From contig NZ_CP087263.1 in assembly GCF_020923435.1 (NCBI RefSeq), positions 2,251,970 through 2,315,969 on the forward strand: DNA of 64,000 bases, given 5' to 3'. The position numbers and the translations under genes are program-made. Shown piece by piece: positions 17,984 to 26,893 of this stretch. The number at the start of each line of letters is the position of its first letter. Position 1 is the stretch's first letter. This stretch comes from Brevibacillus humidisoli (GTDB lineage: Bacteria > Bacillota > Bacilli > Brevibacillales > Brevibacillaceae). Below the pieces are notes generated by a model. That model made no database searches. It saw only the letters and a program-made list of their open reading frames with translations, and was not told the origin of the DNA.

Positions 17984-20900
17984 TTACTCGTTTGCTTCCA
18001 CTGCAACAGGCACAGCGTTAAAATAACGAGCTTCCGGATGGGCGAACACCATCGCCGAAACAGACGCTTCCGGATCCATCATAAATCCGTCTGTCAACTG
18101 GATGCCGATATCCTCCGGCTTCAGCAAGCGGAACAGCTTCTCTTGATCGTCCAGGTTGGGACAGGCGGGATAGCCAAATGAGACACGTATGCCTTGATAG
18201 CGGGCACCGAACCGCTCTGCCATGGTCATGTCTGCTGAATCGGGGAAGCCCCAGACGTCCCGCATCACATGGTGGATCCGCTCGGCAAACGCCTCGGCCA
18301 GCTCGAGAGCCAGCGCCTGCAAGATGTGTGAGCGTAGATACTCCCCCTGATTTTTCCACCCTTCCGCCTGATGGCGGATCCCCTGTCCGGCCGTTACTGC
18401 CAGAAACCCGACGCAGTCCATCTCGCCGCTCTCTACCGGACGCAAGAAGTCGGACAGGCAGAGATAAGGCTCCGACGGCTGGCGCGGGAAACTAAATCGC
18501 TCCAGGACACGAGACGTATTGGCAGGGTCGTAAATCAGGATATCGTCACCGTCAGCCTGTGCCGGAAAGAATTGGTACATGCCATGAGCCCGGATCAATC
18601 CTGACTCTCTTGCCGAAGCGAGCAGATCTTCCACCACGGCGTAGATCTCAGTAACCTTTTTGTCACCATCAGCGAGCAGTTTCTCTACGTTGCCGCGCAC
18701 GCCCAGGTGTTTGCCCAGCAACATCCGCAGGTTGAGATACGGCTGCAGATAGCTGATGGGATAGTCGCGCAGGACATGTCGGTCATGATCCGGCGGCGTG
18801 AATACAGGACCGGTCCGGTTGATCGGAGAACGCTTGATCGATGCAGTCGTTTTCCCCGGAGCTGCCCCTCCACTTGCCTGCGCAGCCGCTTTTTCCTGCT
18901 CCTCCTGGATCGCCTGCTGCAATTGGGACCGAGCCTGCGGGTCCTGCAGCTTGTTGGCCAGCTCCAGTCCGTCCATCGCATCTTTGGCGTAGACGACCAC
19001 ACCACTGTACTCCGGGGCGATCCGCGTCTGCGTAAACTTGCGAGTCAGTGCCGCTCCACCCACCATCAGCGGGACATCGACCCCTGCCGTTCGCAGATCT
19101 TGAGCGGTGATCACCATCTGCTGGGCCGACTTCACCAGCAGTCCGGACAAACCAATCAAGTCGGGCTGTTCTCTGCGACAGGCGGCAATCAACTGTTCCG
19201 GCGGTACCTTGATCCCCAGGTTGACGACTTCGTAACCGTTGTTTCCGAGGATGATTTCCACCAGGTTTTTCCCGATATCGTGCACATCCCCTTTTACGGT
19301 GGCCAAGAGGATTTTGCCTTTTGACGAACTCTCCGTCTTTTCCATAAACGGTTCCAGAAAGGCAACAGACGCCTTCATCACTTCCGCACTCTGCAGCACT
19401 TCGGCAACAATCAGTTGATTGTCGTTAAACAAACGCCCCACTTCTTCCATCCCGGCCATCAGCGGACCATTGATGATCTCTAGTGGCGCATACTTCTTGA
19501 GCGCTTCTTCCAAATCAGGAATCAACCCGTCTTTTGAGCCTTCTACCACATAGCGGGCCAACCGCTCTTCTAGGCTCAGCGTAGAGGTCTCCACTTTCAC
19601 CGTCTGCTTTTTCTGTCGGTAAAACTCGGTAAAGGAGGCCAATGTCTGATCATTGGTCTCAAACAGCAGGGCTTCCGCCAGCCTACGCTCGTCCTCTGGA
19701 ATCGATGCGTATCGTTCCAGCTTTTCCGTGTTGACAATCGCGTAATCCAATCCAGCTCGCGTCGTATGGTAGAGGTAGACGGCATTCAGCACCTCCCGAC
19801 CGGCCGGCGGCAGCCCAAATGACACGTTGCTGACGCCGAGGATTGTCTTGCACTCCGGCATCGCCTGTTTGATCAAGCGGATCCCCTCAACTGTCTCCAG
19901 TGCAGAACCGATGTACTGCTCATCCCCTGTACCCACCGGAAAGACCAGCGGATCAAAGATGATATCCTGTGGATGAACCCCGTAGCGATTGACCAACAGG
20001 TCGTAGGAGCGTTTGGCGACCTCCAGTTTTCGCTCCCGGGTAACCGCCATCCCCTGTTCGTCGATCGTCCCCACTACGACTGCCGCACCGTATGTGTGGA
20101 TCAGCGGGACCACCTGGGCAAAGCGCTCCTCTCCATCCTCCAGGTTGATCGAGTTGATAATCGCTTTCCCTTGTGAATGCTTCAGCCCTAGCTCCAATAC
20201 CTTGGCGTCAGTCGAGTCCAGCATCAGCGGAGCTTTTACTTTTTTTACCGCGTATTGCAGGAACTGCTCCATATCGGCGTATTCGTCCCGGTCGGGGTCG
20301 GCCAGACAGATGTCGATGATCTGGGCCCCGCGCTTCACTTGGGCACGCGCAATATCAGACGCTTCTTCGTACTTGCCGTCCGCTATCAGCTGGCGGAACT
20401 TTCGCGAGCCGATAACATTGGTACGCTCTCCAACCAACAGCGGCCGATTGTCTTCCTCCACATACACCACATCGATACCGGAGACAGCGCTGAGATGCGG
20501 GGCAGCCTGACCACGCGGTTTGTATCCCTTTAATGCCTCTGACAGCGCGCGGATATGTTCGGGAGTCGTTCCACAGCAGCCGCCAGCGACATTCAACCAG
20601 CCGCGTTCAGCGAAGGCAGCCATTTTGGCGGCCAATCCCTGCGGCGATTCATGATAGTGTCCGTCCTCATCGGGCAGTCCGGCATTGGGGTAACAACTGA
20701 CGCCACACTGCGCCAACTGTGACAACGTACGCAAATGATCACGCATGAACTCGGGCCCTGTCGCGCAGTTCAACCCGATCGTGACCGGATTTAAGTGTTC
20801 GATGGAGATATAGAATGACTCAATATTCTGACCAGCCAGCGTCGTACCCATCGGCTCGATTGTACCGGAGATCATCACCGGCACTTCCCGCTCCAACTCG

Positions 20901-21448
20901 GCAAATGCCTGCCGAATCCCGATGCCTGCTGCCTTTACGTTTAAGGTGTCCTGCGCCGTCTCCAACAGGAGGACGTCAACACCTCCAAGGATCAAGCCCT
21001 TCGCCTGTCGGCAATACGCTTCGACCAACTCTTCAAAAGTGACACCACCAGTCAGCGAGAGGGTCTTGGTCGTCGGTCCCATCGAACCGGCGACGAAGCG
21101 CGGCCAGTCTGGCGTTGAGTAGGCTGCTGCCGCTTCCTGGGCAATCCTGGCAGCCGCGATATTGATCTCCATATCTTTCTCCTGCACGTCGTATTCTGCG
21201 AGAACCACATTGGTGGCGCCAAATGTGTTGGTCTCGATGATATCGGCACCCGCTTCCAGATACTTCTCGTGGATGTACCGGATCACGTCAGGACGAGTCA
21301 GGTTTAACAACTCATTGCACCCCTCGTATTCCTCTCCACCGAAGTCGGCCGCGCTGAGATTGGCCTGCTGAAGCATGGTCCCCATCGCTCCATCAAGGAC
21401 CAGGATCTTTCGCTGTAGTTGTTCCGTAAATCGTGTCGGTTTCACCAT
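17984..21448 (-). CDS. metH: Cobalamin-dependent methionine synthase
   Basis: 1154 residues with all four modules: homocysteine-binding barrel (GLNCATGPEFM, AGGCCGTTPEHI, to about 330), folate-binding pterin domain (VGERTNVIGSRKF onward, about 345-610), cobalamin domain with the base-off histidine motif DVHDIG near 735, and the reactivation/SAM-binding domain (RVSFGYPACP near 1090). It transfers methyl from methyl-THF to homocysteine via B12. ATG preceded by AAGGAG. Transcript begins with an S-box riboswitch. Confidence 0.96.
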   Translation of the reverse strand: MVKPTRFTEQLQRKILVLDGAMGTMLQQANLSAADFGGEEYEGCNELLNLTRPDVIRYIHEKYLEAGADIIETNTFGATNVVLAEYDVQEKDMEINIAAARIAQEAAAAYSTPDWPRFVAGSMGPTTKTLSLTGGVTFEELVEAYCRQAKGLILGGVDVLLLETAQDTLNVKAAGIGIRQAFAELEREVPVMISGTIEPMGTTLAGQNIESFYISIEHLNPVTIGLNCATGPEFMRDHLRTLSQLAQCGVSCYPNAGLPDEDGHYHESPQGLAAKMAAFAERGWLNVAGGCCGTTPEHIRALSEALKGYKPRGQAAPHLSAVSGIDVVYVEEDNRPLLVGERTNVIGSRKFRQLIADGKYEEASDIARAQVKRGAQIIDICLADPDRDEYADMEQFLQYAVKKVKAPLMLDSTDAKVLELGLKHSQGKAIINSINLEDGEERFAQVVPLIHTYGAAVVVGTIDEQGMAVTRERKLEVAKRSYDLLVNRYGVHPQDIIFDPLVFPVGTGDEQYIGSALETVEGIRLIKQAMPECKTILGVSNVSFGLPPAGREVLNAVYLYHTTRAGLDYAIVNTEKLERYASIPEDERRLAEALLFETNDQTLASFTEFYRQKKQTVKVETSTLSLEERLARYVVEGSKDGLIPDLEEALKKYAPLEIINGPLMAGMEEVGRLFNDNQLIVAEVLQSAEVMKASVAFLEPFMEKTESSSKGKILLATVKGDVHDIGKNLVEIILGNNGYEVVNLGIKVPPEQLIAACRREQPDLIGLSGLLVKSAQQMVITAQDLRTAGVDVPLMVGGAALTRKFTQTRIAPEYSGVVVYAKDAMDGLELANKLQDPQARSQLQQAIQEEQEKAAAQASGGAAPGKTTASIKRSPINRTGPVFTPPDHDRHVLRDYPISYLQPYLNLRMLLGKHLGVRGNVEKLLADGDKKVTEIYAVVEDLLASARESGLIRAHGMYQFFPAQADGDDILIYDPANTSRVLERFSFPRQPSEPYLCLSDFLRPVESGEMDCVGFLAVTAGQGIRHQAEGWKNQGEYLRSHILQALALELAEAFAERIHHVMRDVWGFPDSADMTMAERFGARYQGIRVSFGYPACPNLDDQEKLFRLLKPEDIGIQLTDGFMMDPEASVSAMVFAHPEARYFNAVPVAVEANE

Positions 21449-21486
21449 CTCTACTCCTTTTCATGAGACTTGGCTCGTAGACGAAT

Positions 21487-21523
21487 AAAAAAATCCTCTT
21501 CTTACGCAAATAAGAAGAGGATT
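21487..21523 (-). terminator. Riboswitch-controlled intrinsic terminator of metH
   Basis: A 13-bp stem (AATCCTCTTCTTA with its complement) followed on the minus strand by seven T residues. It lies between the S-box aptamer and metH and would form when SAM is bound. Confidence 0.9.
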
Positions 21524-21551
21524 CTTCGACAGAATGTCATCTATGATCAAT

Positions 21552-21654
21552 CCTCTCTTATCTTTCAAAGCGTCCGCTTTGCTGGAATTGGCACCTGATG
21601 TTCGGTTGCCGAGGTTTCATAGGGCCAGTCCCTCCACCTCTCTGGATAAGAGAA
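21552..21654 (-). promoter_or_regulatory. SAM-I (S-box) riboswitch
   Basis: On the minus strand the aptamer shows the S-box landmarks in order: P1 strand CTTATCC, AGAGAGGTGGAGGGACTGGCCC, TGAAACCTCGGCAACC, AGGTGCCAATTCCAGCAA (split here across motifs) and the closing GAAAGATAAG. It senses S-adenosylmethionine and switches off metH-yitJ by termination. The 386 bases upstream of metH contain only this element and the yjcZ promoter region. Confidence 0.95.
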
Positions 21655-21834
21655 TACATCCATAATCTTTTCTTTTTCCGTATGTTACCATCTAAATGCG
21701 AGAGCCGTCAATAGCAAAATCTCCCTAGGATTGCAGATTGCAGCCTTTTTTCGTGGTTATGGTCAAACGCCCACAACAAGATAGGTGTTCATGTATAAAC
21801 TGAAGCATACCGGAAAGGAGGATGAAGAAACAAA

Positions 21835-21939
21835 ATGAGTACGTCATACTGCAGCGGCGGGATCTTTAACAACTGTTTTGCCCTGGTGCTGGTTCTGTTC
21901 ATCCTGCTCGTCATCGTAGGGGAATCAAAAGACTGCTAA
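21835..21939 (+). CDS. YjcZ-family sporulation peptide
   Basis: 34-residue peptide: short polar N-terminus with Cys/Gly (MSTSYCSGG), then a single hydrophobic segment FALVLVLFILLVIVG and a charged tail ESKDC. Size and layout match the YjcZ family of small spore-membrane peptides. AAAGGAGG precedes the ATG by 13 bases. Exact role unknown. Confidence 0.8.
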   Translation: MSTSYCSGGIFNNCFALVLVLFILLVIVGESKDC

Positions 21940-21947
21940 TGTTGCGG

Positions 21948-21980
21948 AAAGAGCCTGACGCAGACTCAGGCTCTTTCCCG
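21948..21980 (+). terminator. Terminator-like hairpin after yjcZ-like gene
   Basis: AAAGAGCCTGA and TCAGGCTCTTT form an 11-bp stem with a seven-base loop just after the stop codon; only a short T-run follows. Confidence 0.65.
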
Positions 21981-22058
21981 TCTCAGGTTGACCATGCCCC
22001 TCGTGACGGTTATGCTGATGGTAAAAGCAGAACCATCAGCCAAAAAGGAGTAGAGAAG

Positions 22059-22556
22059 ATGTCCCTCCCCGACACAATGGACAGACAAACATTCCTGGAC
22101 AGCCTGGAAGTCGTACAGTCGTTGAAACAAACCGACTTCGAGACCTATCAAGTGGTCAAGGAACGAGGTACGGAGCGTCATTATCTGATGTATTCCTTCT
22201 ACCACATCAACCTGTCCGAAGGCGGGCGTCGCGACGATTACCGATACTTCCTGCCACTCGCATCCGATGACGTACTGGCAATCGTGCTGGGAGAACAGCC
22301 GTATGAGTATCCCGAGCACTGGAAGCGTCTCTATTATCGGACAGGTACGGATGATCGTATCCTCCCGTTTGATCCCAGCGAAAACTTCGACCGAGAAAGG
22401 GAACAGGAGGCAGAACGGGAGATGCTGGATGCCTTGCTTCGCTACAAACGGGAGTGGAAGCAGGCAGATGACAAGGAAGCATTGACCAAAAAGCTGTTCT
22501 CCCAATTGGCAGAGATCGAGAAGCGGCATTCCAACGAAAGTGATTCATCCGAGTAA
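22059..22556 (+). CDS. Conserved-looking hypothetical protein upstream of argS
   Basis: 165 residues, soluble, no signal peptide. The first two thirds look like a compact alpha/beta domain with many aromatic residues (YLMYSFYHINL, DDYRYFLPL); the last third is highly charged and probably helical (EREQEAEREMLDALLRYKREW). ATG at 22059 chosen because AAAGGAG is nine bases upstream; an earlier in-frame start at 21939 overlaps yjcZ. I do not recognise a family. Confidence 0.7.
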   Translation: MSLPDTMDRQTFLDSLEVVQSLKQTDFETYQVVKERGTERHYLMYSFYHINLSEGGRRDDYRYFLPLASDDVLAIVLGEQPYEYPEHWKRLYYRTGTDDRILPFDPSENFDREREQEAEREMLDALLRYKREWKQADDKEALTKKLFSQLAEIEKRHSNESDSSE

Positions 22557-22558
22557 GC

Positions 22559-22594
22559 CACAAGCGAGGGAGAGTTGCAACTCCCTTGCTTGTT
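22559..22594 (+). terminator. Terminator hairpin after the hypothetical gene
   Basis: AAGCGAGGGAG pairs with CTCCCTTGCTT (one G-T wobble) with an eight-base loop, just downstream of the stop codon at 22556. The -35 of the argS promoter lies inside the hairpin loop. Confidence 0.65.
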
Positions 22595-22603
22595 CGCTAT
22601 AAT
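22575..22603 (+). promoter_or_regulatory. Sigma-A promoter for argS
   Basis: TTGCAA at 22575-22580 and a perfect TATAAT at 22598-22603, separated by exactly 17 bases. Transcription would begin near 22610, giving a 125-base leader before the argS GTG. Confidence 0.75.
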
Positions 22604-22665
22604 AAAGCAGATCAACCGCATTTGTCTCATGCTACATAGCTGACATCACGAGAGCAAACCAATCC

Positions 22666-22708
22666 ACCTCTCGTCTCTTCGTTTTGCGGAGGCGGGAGGT
22701 TTTTCTCG
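22666..22708 (+). terminator. Attenuator-like terminator in the argS leader
   Basis: ACCTCTCGTCTC pairs with GAGGCGGGAGGT (12 bp including two G-U pairs) followed by five T residues, ending 27 bases before the argS start and inside the transcript from the 22598 promoter. No T-box aptamer (AGGGTGG-type sequence) was seen. Confidence 0.55.
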
Positions 22709-22734
22709 TAGCCAAGAAAGGATGGTAGAAAGTA

Positions 22735-24447
22735 GTGAGTTACAAACAGCAAGTGGCAACAAGCCTTCATGCTGCGCTGCAGAAGTTGGAGATTGCCGAC
22801 TTTTCCCTGGAAAAGCTGGAGGAGATGCTGGAAACACCGCCCAATCCGCAGATGGGCGATATCGCCTTTCCGTGTTTCCAATTGGCAAAAGTGCTGCGCA
22901 AAGCACCTCCACAGATAGCCGCAGAACTGGCCGGATTGGTCAAAAGCGACTACCTTGACAAAGTAGAAGCAGTCGGACCATACATGAACGTCTTCCTCAA
23001 CCGTTCGTTGGTAACGGCCGAGGTGATCGGGACGATAGCGAAAGAAGGTTCATCCTACGGCAATCGCAGCATCGGCCAAGGGCGCAACGTACCGATCGAC
23101 TTGTCTTCCCCCAACATCGCCAAGCCGTTCTCCATGGGCCACCTCCGCTCTACCGTGATCGGCAATGCGATTGCCAACATTTTGGAAAAACACGGCTACC
23201 GTCCTGTTCGCATCAACCATCTCGGTGACTGGGGTACCCAGTTTGGCAAGCTGATCGTCGCCTACAAACGGTGGGGAGACGAAGAGAAAGTAAGAGCGAA
23301 GCCGATCAAGGAACTGCTGTCGCTCTACATCAAGTTCCACGAAGAAGCGGAAAAAGATGAATCGCTGGAAGAACAAGGGCGGGAATGGTTCAAGCGCCTG
23401 GAAGACGGCGATGAAGAAGCAAGGCAATTGTGGCAGTGGTTCCGTGACGAATCGCTAAAGGAATTCATGAAGATTTATAAACTGCTCGGTGTATCGTTTG
23501 ACTCTACGCACGGAGAAGCTTTTTACAACGACAAGATGGATCGGGTCGTACGGCTGCTTGAGGAAAAAGATCTGTTGGTGGAGTCTAATGGTGCGCTGGT
23601 GGTCAACCTGGATGAATACGAGATGCCTCCCTGTCTGATCAAGAAGTCGGACGGCGCCACCCTCTACGCTACTCGGGATCTGGCCGCCGCTCTGTACCGC
23701 CATGAGACGTACGACTTTGCCAAAGCGGTCTACGTGGTCGGCAATGAGCAGCGTCTGCACTTCCAACAACTGTTCCGCGTGCTGGAAAAGATGGGCTACG
23801 AGTGGGCCAAAGAGATGTATCACGTACCGTTTGGCATGATGCTCAAGGATGGCAAGAAGATGTCGACGCGCAAAGGGCAGGTCGTCCTGCTGGAGGAAGT
23901 GCTGGCACAGGCCATCGAGGACGTCGGCAAGGTGATCGATGAGAAAAATCCGCAGCTGGCGAACAAGGAAGAAGTGGCTCGTCAAGTAGGTGTTGGCGCG
24001 GTCATCTTCCACGATCTGAAGAACTTCCGTCTCAACGACGTCAACTTCTCCTGGGAAGAGATGCTCACCTTTGAAGGCGAGACAGGCCCGTACGTCCAGT
24101 ATACCCACGCCCGCGCCTGCTCCTTGCTGCGCAAAGGCGGCTATCGGGCAGATACGCCGGACATCGCAGAAGGAGCACTGGACAGTTCGGAAGCCTGGAC
24201 TGTGGTCACCCTGCTCAACGCCTTCCCTGATGTGGTCGATCGTGCCCGCGAGCAGTTCGATCCGTCTCAAGTGGGCAAGTACGTGGTTGACCTGGCGCAA
24301 GCTTTCAACAAGTACTACGCCAATGTACGCATTCTGGCTGAGGATGAGCAGATCAAGCATTCACGGCTTCACCTGGTGTCCGCCGTCGTCACTGTTCTGC
24401 GAGAAGGGCTTCGCCTGCTCGGTCTGGCTGCGCCGGAAGAGATGTAA
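22735..24447 (+). CDS. argS: Arginyl-tRNA synthetase
   Basis: 570 residues, class I synthetase. N-terminal tRNA-binding domain, then the HIGH-type motif in FSMGHLRST near 130, NHLGDWGTQFGKL, and a KMSKS-type KKMSTRKGQ near 375; C-terminal anticodon-binding helical domain (FNKYYANVRI). Starts at GTG 22735. It charges tRNA-Arg with arginine. Confidence 0.95.
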   Translation: MSYKQQVATSLHAALQKLEIADFSLEKLEEMLETPPNPQMGDIAFPCFQLAKVLRKAPPQIAAELAGLVKSDYLDKVEAVGPYMNVFLNRSLVTAEVIGTIAKEGSSYGNRSIGQGRNVPIDLSSPNIAKPFSMGHLRSTVIGNAIANILEKHGYRPVRINHLGDWGTQFGKLIVAYKRWGDEEKVRAKPIKELLSLYIKFHEEAEKDESLEEQGREWFKRLEDGDEEARQLWQWFRDESLKEFMKIYKLLGVSFDSTHGEAFYNDKMDRVVRLLEEKDLLVESNGALVVNLDEYEMPPCLIKKSDGATLYATRDLAAALYRHETYDFAKAVYVVGNEQRLHFQQLFRVLEKMGYEWAKEMYHVPFGMMLKDGKKMSTRKGQVVLLEEVLAQAIEDVGKVIDEKNPQLANKEEVARQVGVGAVIFHDLKNFRLNDVNFSWEEMLTFEGETGPYVQYTHARACSLLRKGGYRADTPDIAEGALDSSEAWTVVTLLNAFPDVVDRAREQFDPSQVGKYVVDLAQAFNKYYANVRILAEDEQIKHSRLHLVSAVVTVLREGLRLLGLAAPEEM

Positions 24448-24470
24448 TTTGCTCCCAAATTTTAGTCATA

Positions 24471-24500
24471 AAAAAAGGTGGCCGCGGCCACCTTTTTTAC
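24471..24500. terminator. Bidirectional terminator between argS and the abrB-like gene
   Basis: AAAAAAGGTGGCCG followed by its exact reverse complement: a 28-bp perfect palindrome with A- and T-tracts, suited to end both converging transcripts. Confidence 0.9.
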
Positions 24501-24547
24501 TATCCATTTTCACGACATCGATTGCACCGATTCTTGCGATTTGCCAG

Positions 24548-24799
24548 TTAAGCGGTTACGCTTGCACCAATCTCCGAAATACAATTCGAGCAAATCAACT
24601 TTCCTTTGAAATGAACAATATCCCCGGCATCACCACAAAAAACACAAGCAGGCTCGTACTTCTTCAAAATAATCTTGTCGTCCTGGACGTAAATCTCCAG
24701 AGAGTCCCGAATCTCTATGTTAAAAACATCTCGCAATTCTTTGGGAAGCACTACTCTTCCCAATTCATCGACTCTGCGTACTATCCCGGTTGCTTTCAT
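24548..24799 (-). CDS. AbrB-family transition-state regulator with C-terminal Cys4 motif
   Basis: 83 residues. Residues 1-48 are the AbrB swapped-hairpin DNA-binding domain (GIVRRVDELGRVVLPKELR and ALEIYV-like SLEIYVQDDKI). The C-terminal part differs from B. subtilis AbrB: it has two CxxC pairs (CVFC and CSNC, 18 residues apart) that look like a zinc ribbon. AGGAGGATAACG precedes the ATG. AbrB proteins repress stationary-phase genes during growth; the Cys4 tail may bind metal or sense redox, which is inference. Confidence 0.88.
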   Translation of the reverse strand: MKATGIVRRVDELGRVVLPKELRDVFNIEIRDSLEIYVQDDKIILKKYEPACVFCGDAGDIVHFKGKLICSNCISEIGASVTA

Positions 24800-24982
24800 C
24801 GTTATCCTCCTACATCTGCATCACTATGAAAAGGTTTGTTTATCCATGCGGATGATGGTTGATCGAAGCACTTGTTTTATGTGCAAGCGCATTGGTAACC
24901 TCTTAGGGGCCACTCGGCTCTTTCGATACGAATGGGACAGATGACGGAACTGCAGGAAAACTCCCGCAAAAACGTCTACTAC

Positions 24983-25492
24983 CTAGCCATGCTGCTGTGA
25001 CAGTTCCTGTTTTCGTCTCTTCCACTCTTCCTCCAGGCCGTCCAACCGCTCAAACAACAGGTCATAAAATGCGTTCATCTCGATCAAACGGCGCTTCGCC
25101 TTCGCGTACGCCTCTTGCTCCTCGGTCGGGTAGTCGGCTGGCCACTCCTCGAGCAGCCGCTTGAGAAACGCAGAAAACCTGTACATGTTTTCCAGGTTGC
25201 AAGTGAGCATCGCCATCCCGAGGTCCTCTACCAAATAGTAATAATCCCGGCGATCGCTGATGTTGGAACTCTTGTGACAGAAGCCTTGTTCCTCGAGAGC
25301 GCGAATTCTGACGCTGACAGCCGCCTTCGTCACGCCTAGGTGCTCCGCCATTTCCTGCAGGCTCAGTGGGCGGGCCGAAAAAAACAACAAGGCGAGCAAG
25401 CGGGCGTGTAAGGCGCTGTTCCCGCCAAGTTCACCAGATCGCTCCCATTCGTCACTCAGTTTTCGTTCCAGTTGATGAAGTACAGACTCCAA
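24983..25492 (-). CDS. GbsR/MarR-family transcriptional regulator
   Basis: 169 residues: winged HTH at about 30-90 (SLQEMAEHLGVTKAAVSVRIRALEEQG region) and a long C-terminal helical dimerisation region rich in Glu and Arg. Resembles GbsR/OpcR-type repressors. The start is a TTG at 25492 with GGAGG nine bases upstream. Repeated TTAAC motifs lie just upstream (25526-25551), which could be its own operator. No target operon is adjacent, so its regulon is unknown. Confidence 0.82.
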   Translation of the reverse strand: MESVLHQLERKLSDEWERSGELGGNSALHARLLALLFFSARPLSLQEMAEHLGVTKAAVSVRIRALEEQGFCHKSSNISDRRDYYYLVEDLGMAMLTCNLENMYRFSAFLKRLLEEWPADYPTEEQEAYAKAKRRLIEMNAFYDLLFERLDGLEEEWKRRKQELSQQHG

Positions 25493-25521
25493 GTGATCGC
25501 CTCCAAAAACGTGTCAGACCA

Positions 25522-25553
25522 ACGTTAACGATGTTGTTAAGCATGTTAATTTT
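25522..25553. promoter_or_regulatory. Possible operator of the GbsR/MarR regulator
   Basis: Three GTTAA/TTAAC words (CGTTAACG, TTGTTAAGC, TGTTAAT) recur at about 10-base spacing in the promoter region of the regulator gene. Autoregulation is a guess based on family habit. Confidence 0.3.
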
Positions 25554-25578
25554 AGCATAGGACGATCATAGCAATCAA

Positions 25579-26433
25579 TTAACCTGCATCATTCCCCCTC
25601 GCAATTAGTTCTTTCACGTATTGGATCTCGTCACGGTGGGAACCTCCGTCCGGAACAGGAGTTTCCAGGATCACCGGCAAATCCGCCAATGGAGGAGCGG
25701 TAAGCAAAGCGCGGATGGCGTTTTCACCTATCTGTCCACGACCGATGGAGGCATGACGATCTCGGTGTGATCCGCTTGGGTACTGCGAGTCGTTTAAATG
25801 GATCACTTTGAGATGATCTACGTAGCCCAGTTCCCCCGCCCGGCTGAGCATCTCGTCCTGATTCTCTCCATTCCATACACCGCTGGCAAACAAATGGCAG
25901 GTGTCGAGGCAAAACCCCACTTTCTGCGGCAGCCGGATCAAACTGCGAACCTGCGTCAGTTCTTCAAAAGTAGTCCCCATCTTCCCACCTTGGCCGGCGT
26001 TGTTCTCCAGCAGCAGCAGAGCCTTCCCCTCCCAATCGGCAAGAATCTCGTCAAGCATCTCAATCATCGCCCGGTAGCCAAACAACGGATCAGTTGCCGT
26101 TCCCTTGTATTTGCCGAAGTGGACCACTACTCCGAGAGAACCGCAGGCATCGGCAATCTCCAGATCGTTTCGCACCGAGGCCACGGTCTGTTCGTACAAT
26201 TGACGATCGTCGACCGACAGATTGGTCGGATACGGCGTATGAGCCACGGATATTATCCCATGCTCCTCGCAGTATTGGCGACAGGCTGCCGCATCCTGCC
26301 GGTTAAACCGTTTGACAGCCAGACTCCGGGGGTTCTTGGGGAAGTATTGAAACGCTCCGGCACTGACAGCGAGTGCGGCCTGAGCCGCTCCCAGGTACCC
26401 ATGCCGGATACTGACGTGACAGCCGATTTGCAT
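25579..26433 (-). CDS. nfo: Deoxyribonuclease IV (AP endonuclease)
   Basis: 284 residues, TIM-barrel endonuclease IV. Metal ligands are visible in HFGKYKG, LLENNAGQ, CLDTCHLFASG, HLNDSQYPSGSHRDRHASIGRG and ILETPVP. It cuts 5' to abasic sites in base-excision repair. Start at 26433 (MQIGCHVSIR) chosen because GGGAGGT is upstream and the domain begins there; the ATG at 26466 adds only a basic tail. Confidence 0.93.
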   Translation of the reverse strand: MQIGCHVSIRHGYLGAAQAALAVSAGAFQYFPKNPRSLAVKRFNRQDAAACRQYCEEHGIISVAHTPYPTNLSVDDRQLYEQTVASVRNDLEIADACGSLGVVVHFGKYKGTATDPLFGYRAMIEMLDEILADWEGKALLLLENNAGQGGKMGTTFEELTQVRSLIRLPQKVGFCLDTCHLFASGVWNGENQDEMLSRAGELGYVDHLKVIHLNDSQYPSGSHRDRHASIGRGQIGENAIRALLTAPPLADLPVILETPVPDGGSHRDEIQYVKELIARGNDAG

Positions 26434-26642
26434 TCTGCCTGCACCTCCCTGGAAAGACCTTCCCATGCATCATCTCAGTCTTTAGCGTACCCTTCTTGTA
26501 AAACATCATTTCATGGGGAAGAGTGCTTTCACTGCGGGATGAGATCAGTTATGTATGACCACTAGGTGGTTTACATAAATCAACAGATGTACAAACAAGA
26601 TGAGCCGCGTATATTGGTCGGCCATTATGGTGCTTTGATCAC

Positions 26643-26879
26643 TCAATGCAACAATAGTTTCAGCGCCTGGATTTCCTGCTTGCTGAGATAAACACGGCTT
26701 ACGGTTTCCTTCTCATCGACCAGGAAGCTTTGCCAAATCTCGATGCCGTTGTTTTTATCTCTGACGAACACCGTGCGCAGGGACATCTCGCCGTCCTCCG
26801 AGATGACAGTGCGGCTGTACAACAGTTGATGTCCTTCCCGAATCAGGCGCGAAACGCATTCCTCTAGTTGTGTAAACAT
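26643..26879 (-). CDS. Small hypothetical protein downstream of Spo0E-like gene
   Basis: 78 residues, soluble, no signal peptide (MFTQLEECVSRL... ending QEIQALKLLLH). The middle reads like a beta-rich sensor or PilZ-sized fold (LRTVFVRDKNNGIEIW) but I do not recognise it. It follows the Spo0E-like gene by 14 bases behind a G8 ribosome site, so the two are probably cotranscribed. Confidence 0.65.
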   Translation of the reverse strand: MFTQLEECVSRLIREGHQLLYSRTVISEDGEMSLRTVFVRDKNNGIEIWQSFLVDEKETVSRVYLSKQEIQALKLLLH

Positions 26880-26893
26880 GCAAATCCCCCCCC

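Noticed and set aside
22560-22734. T-box riboswitch upstream of argS
   Set aside because: No T-box consensus and the leader is too short; only a simple hairpin is present.
24471-24500. 28-bp perfect palindrome considered as an operator
   Set aside because: It lies between converging genes and is flanked by A and T tracts, the standard bidirectional terminator.
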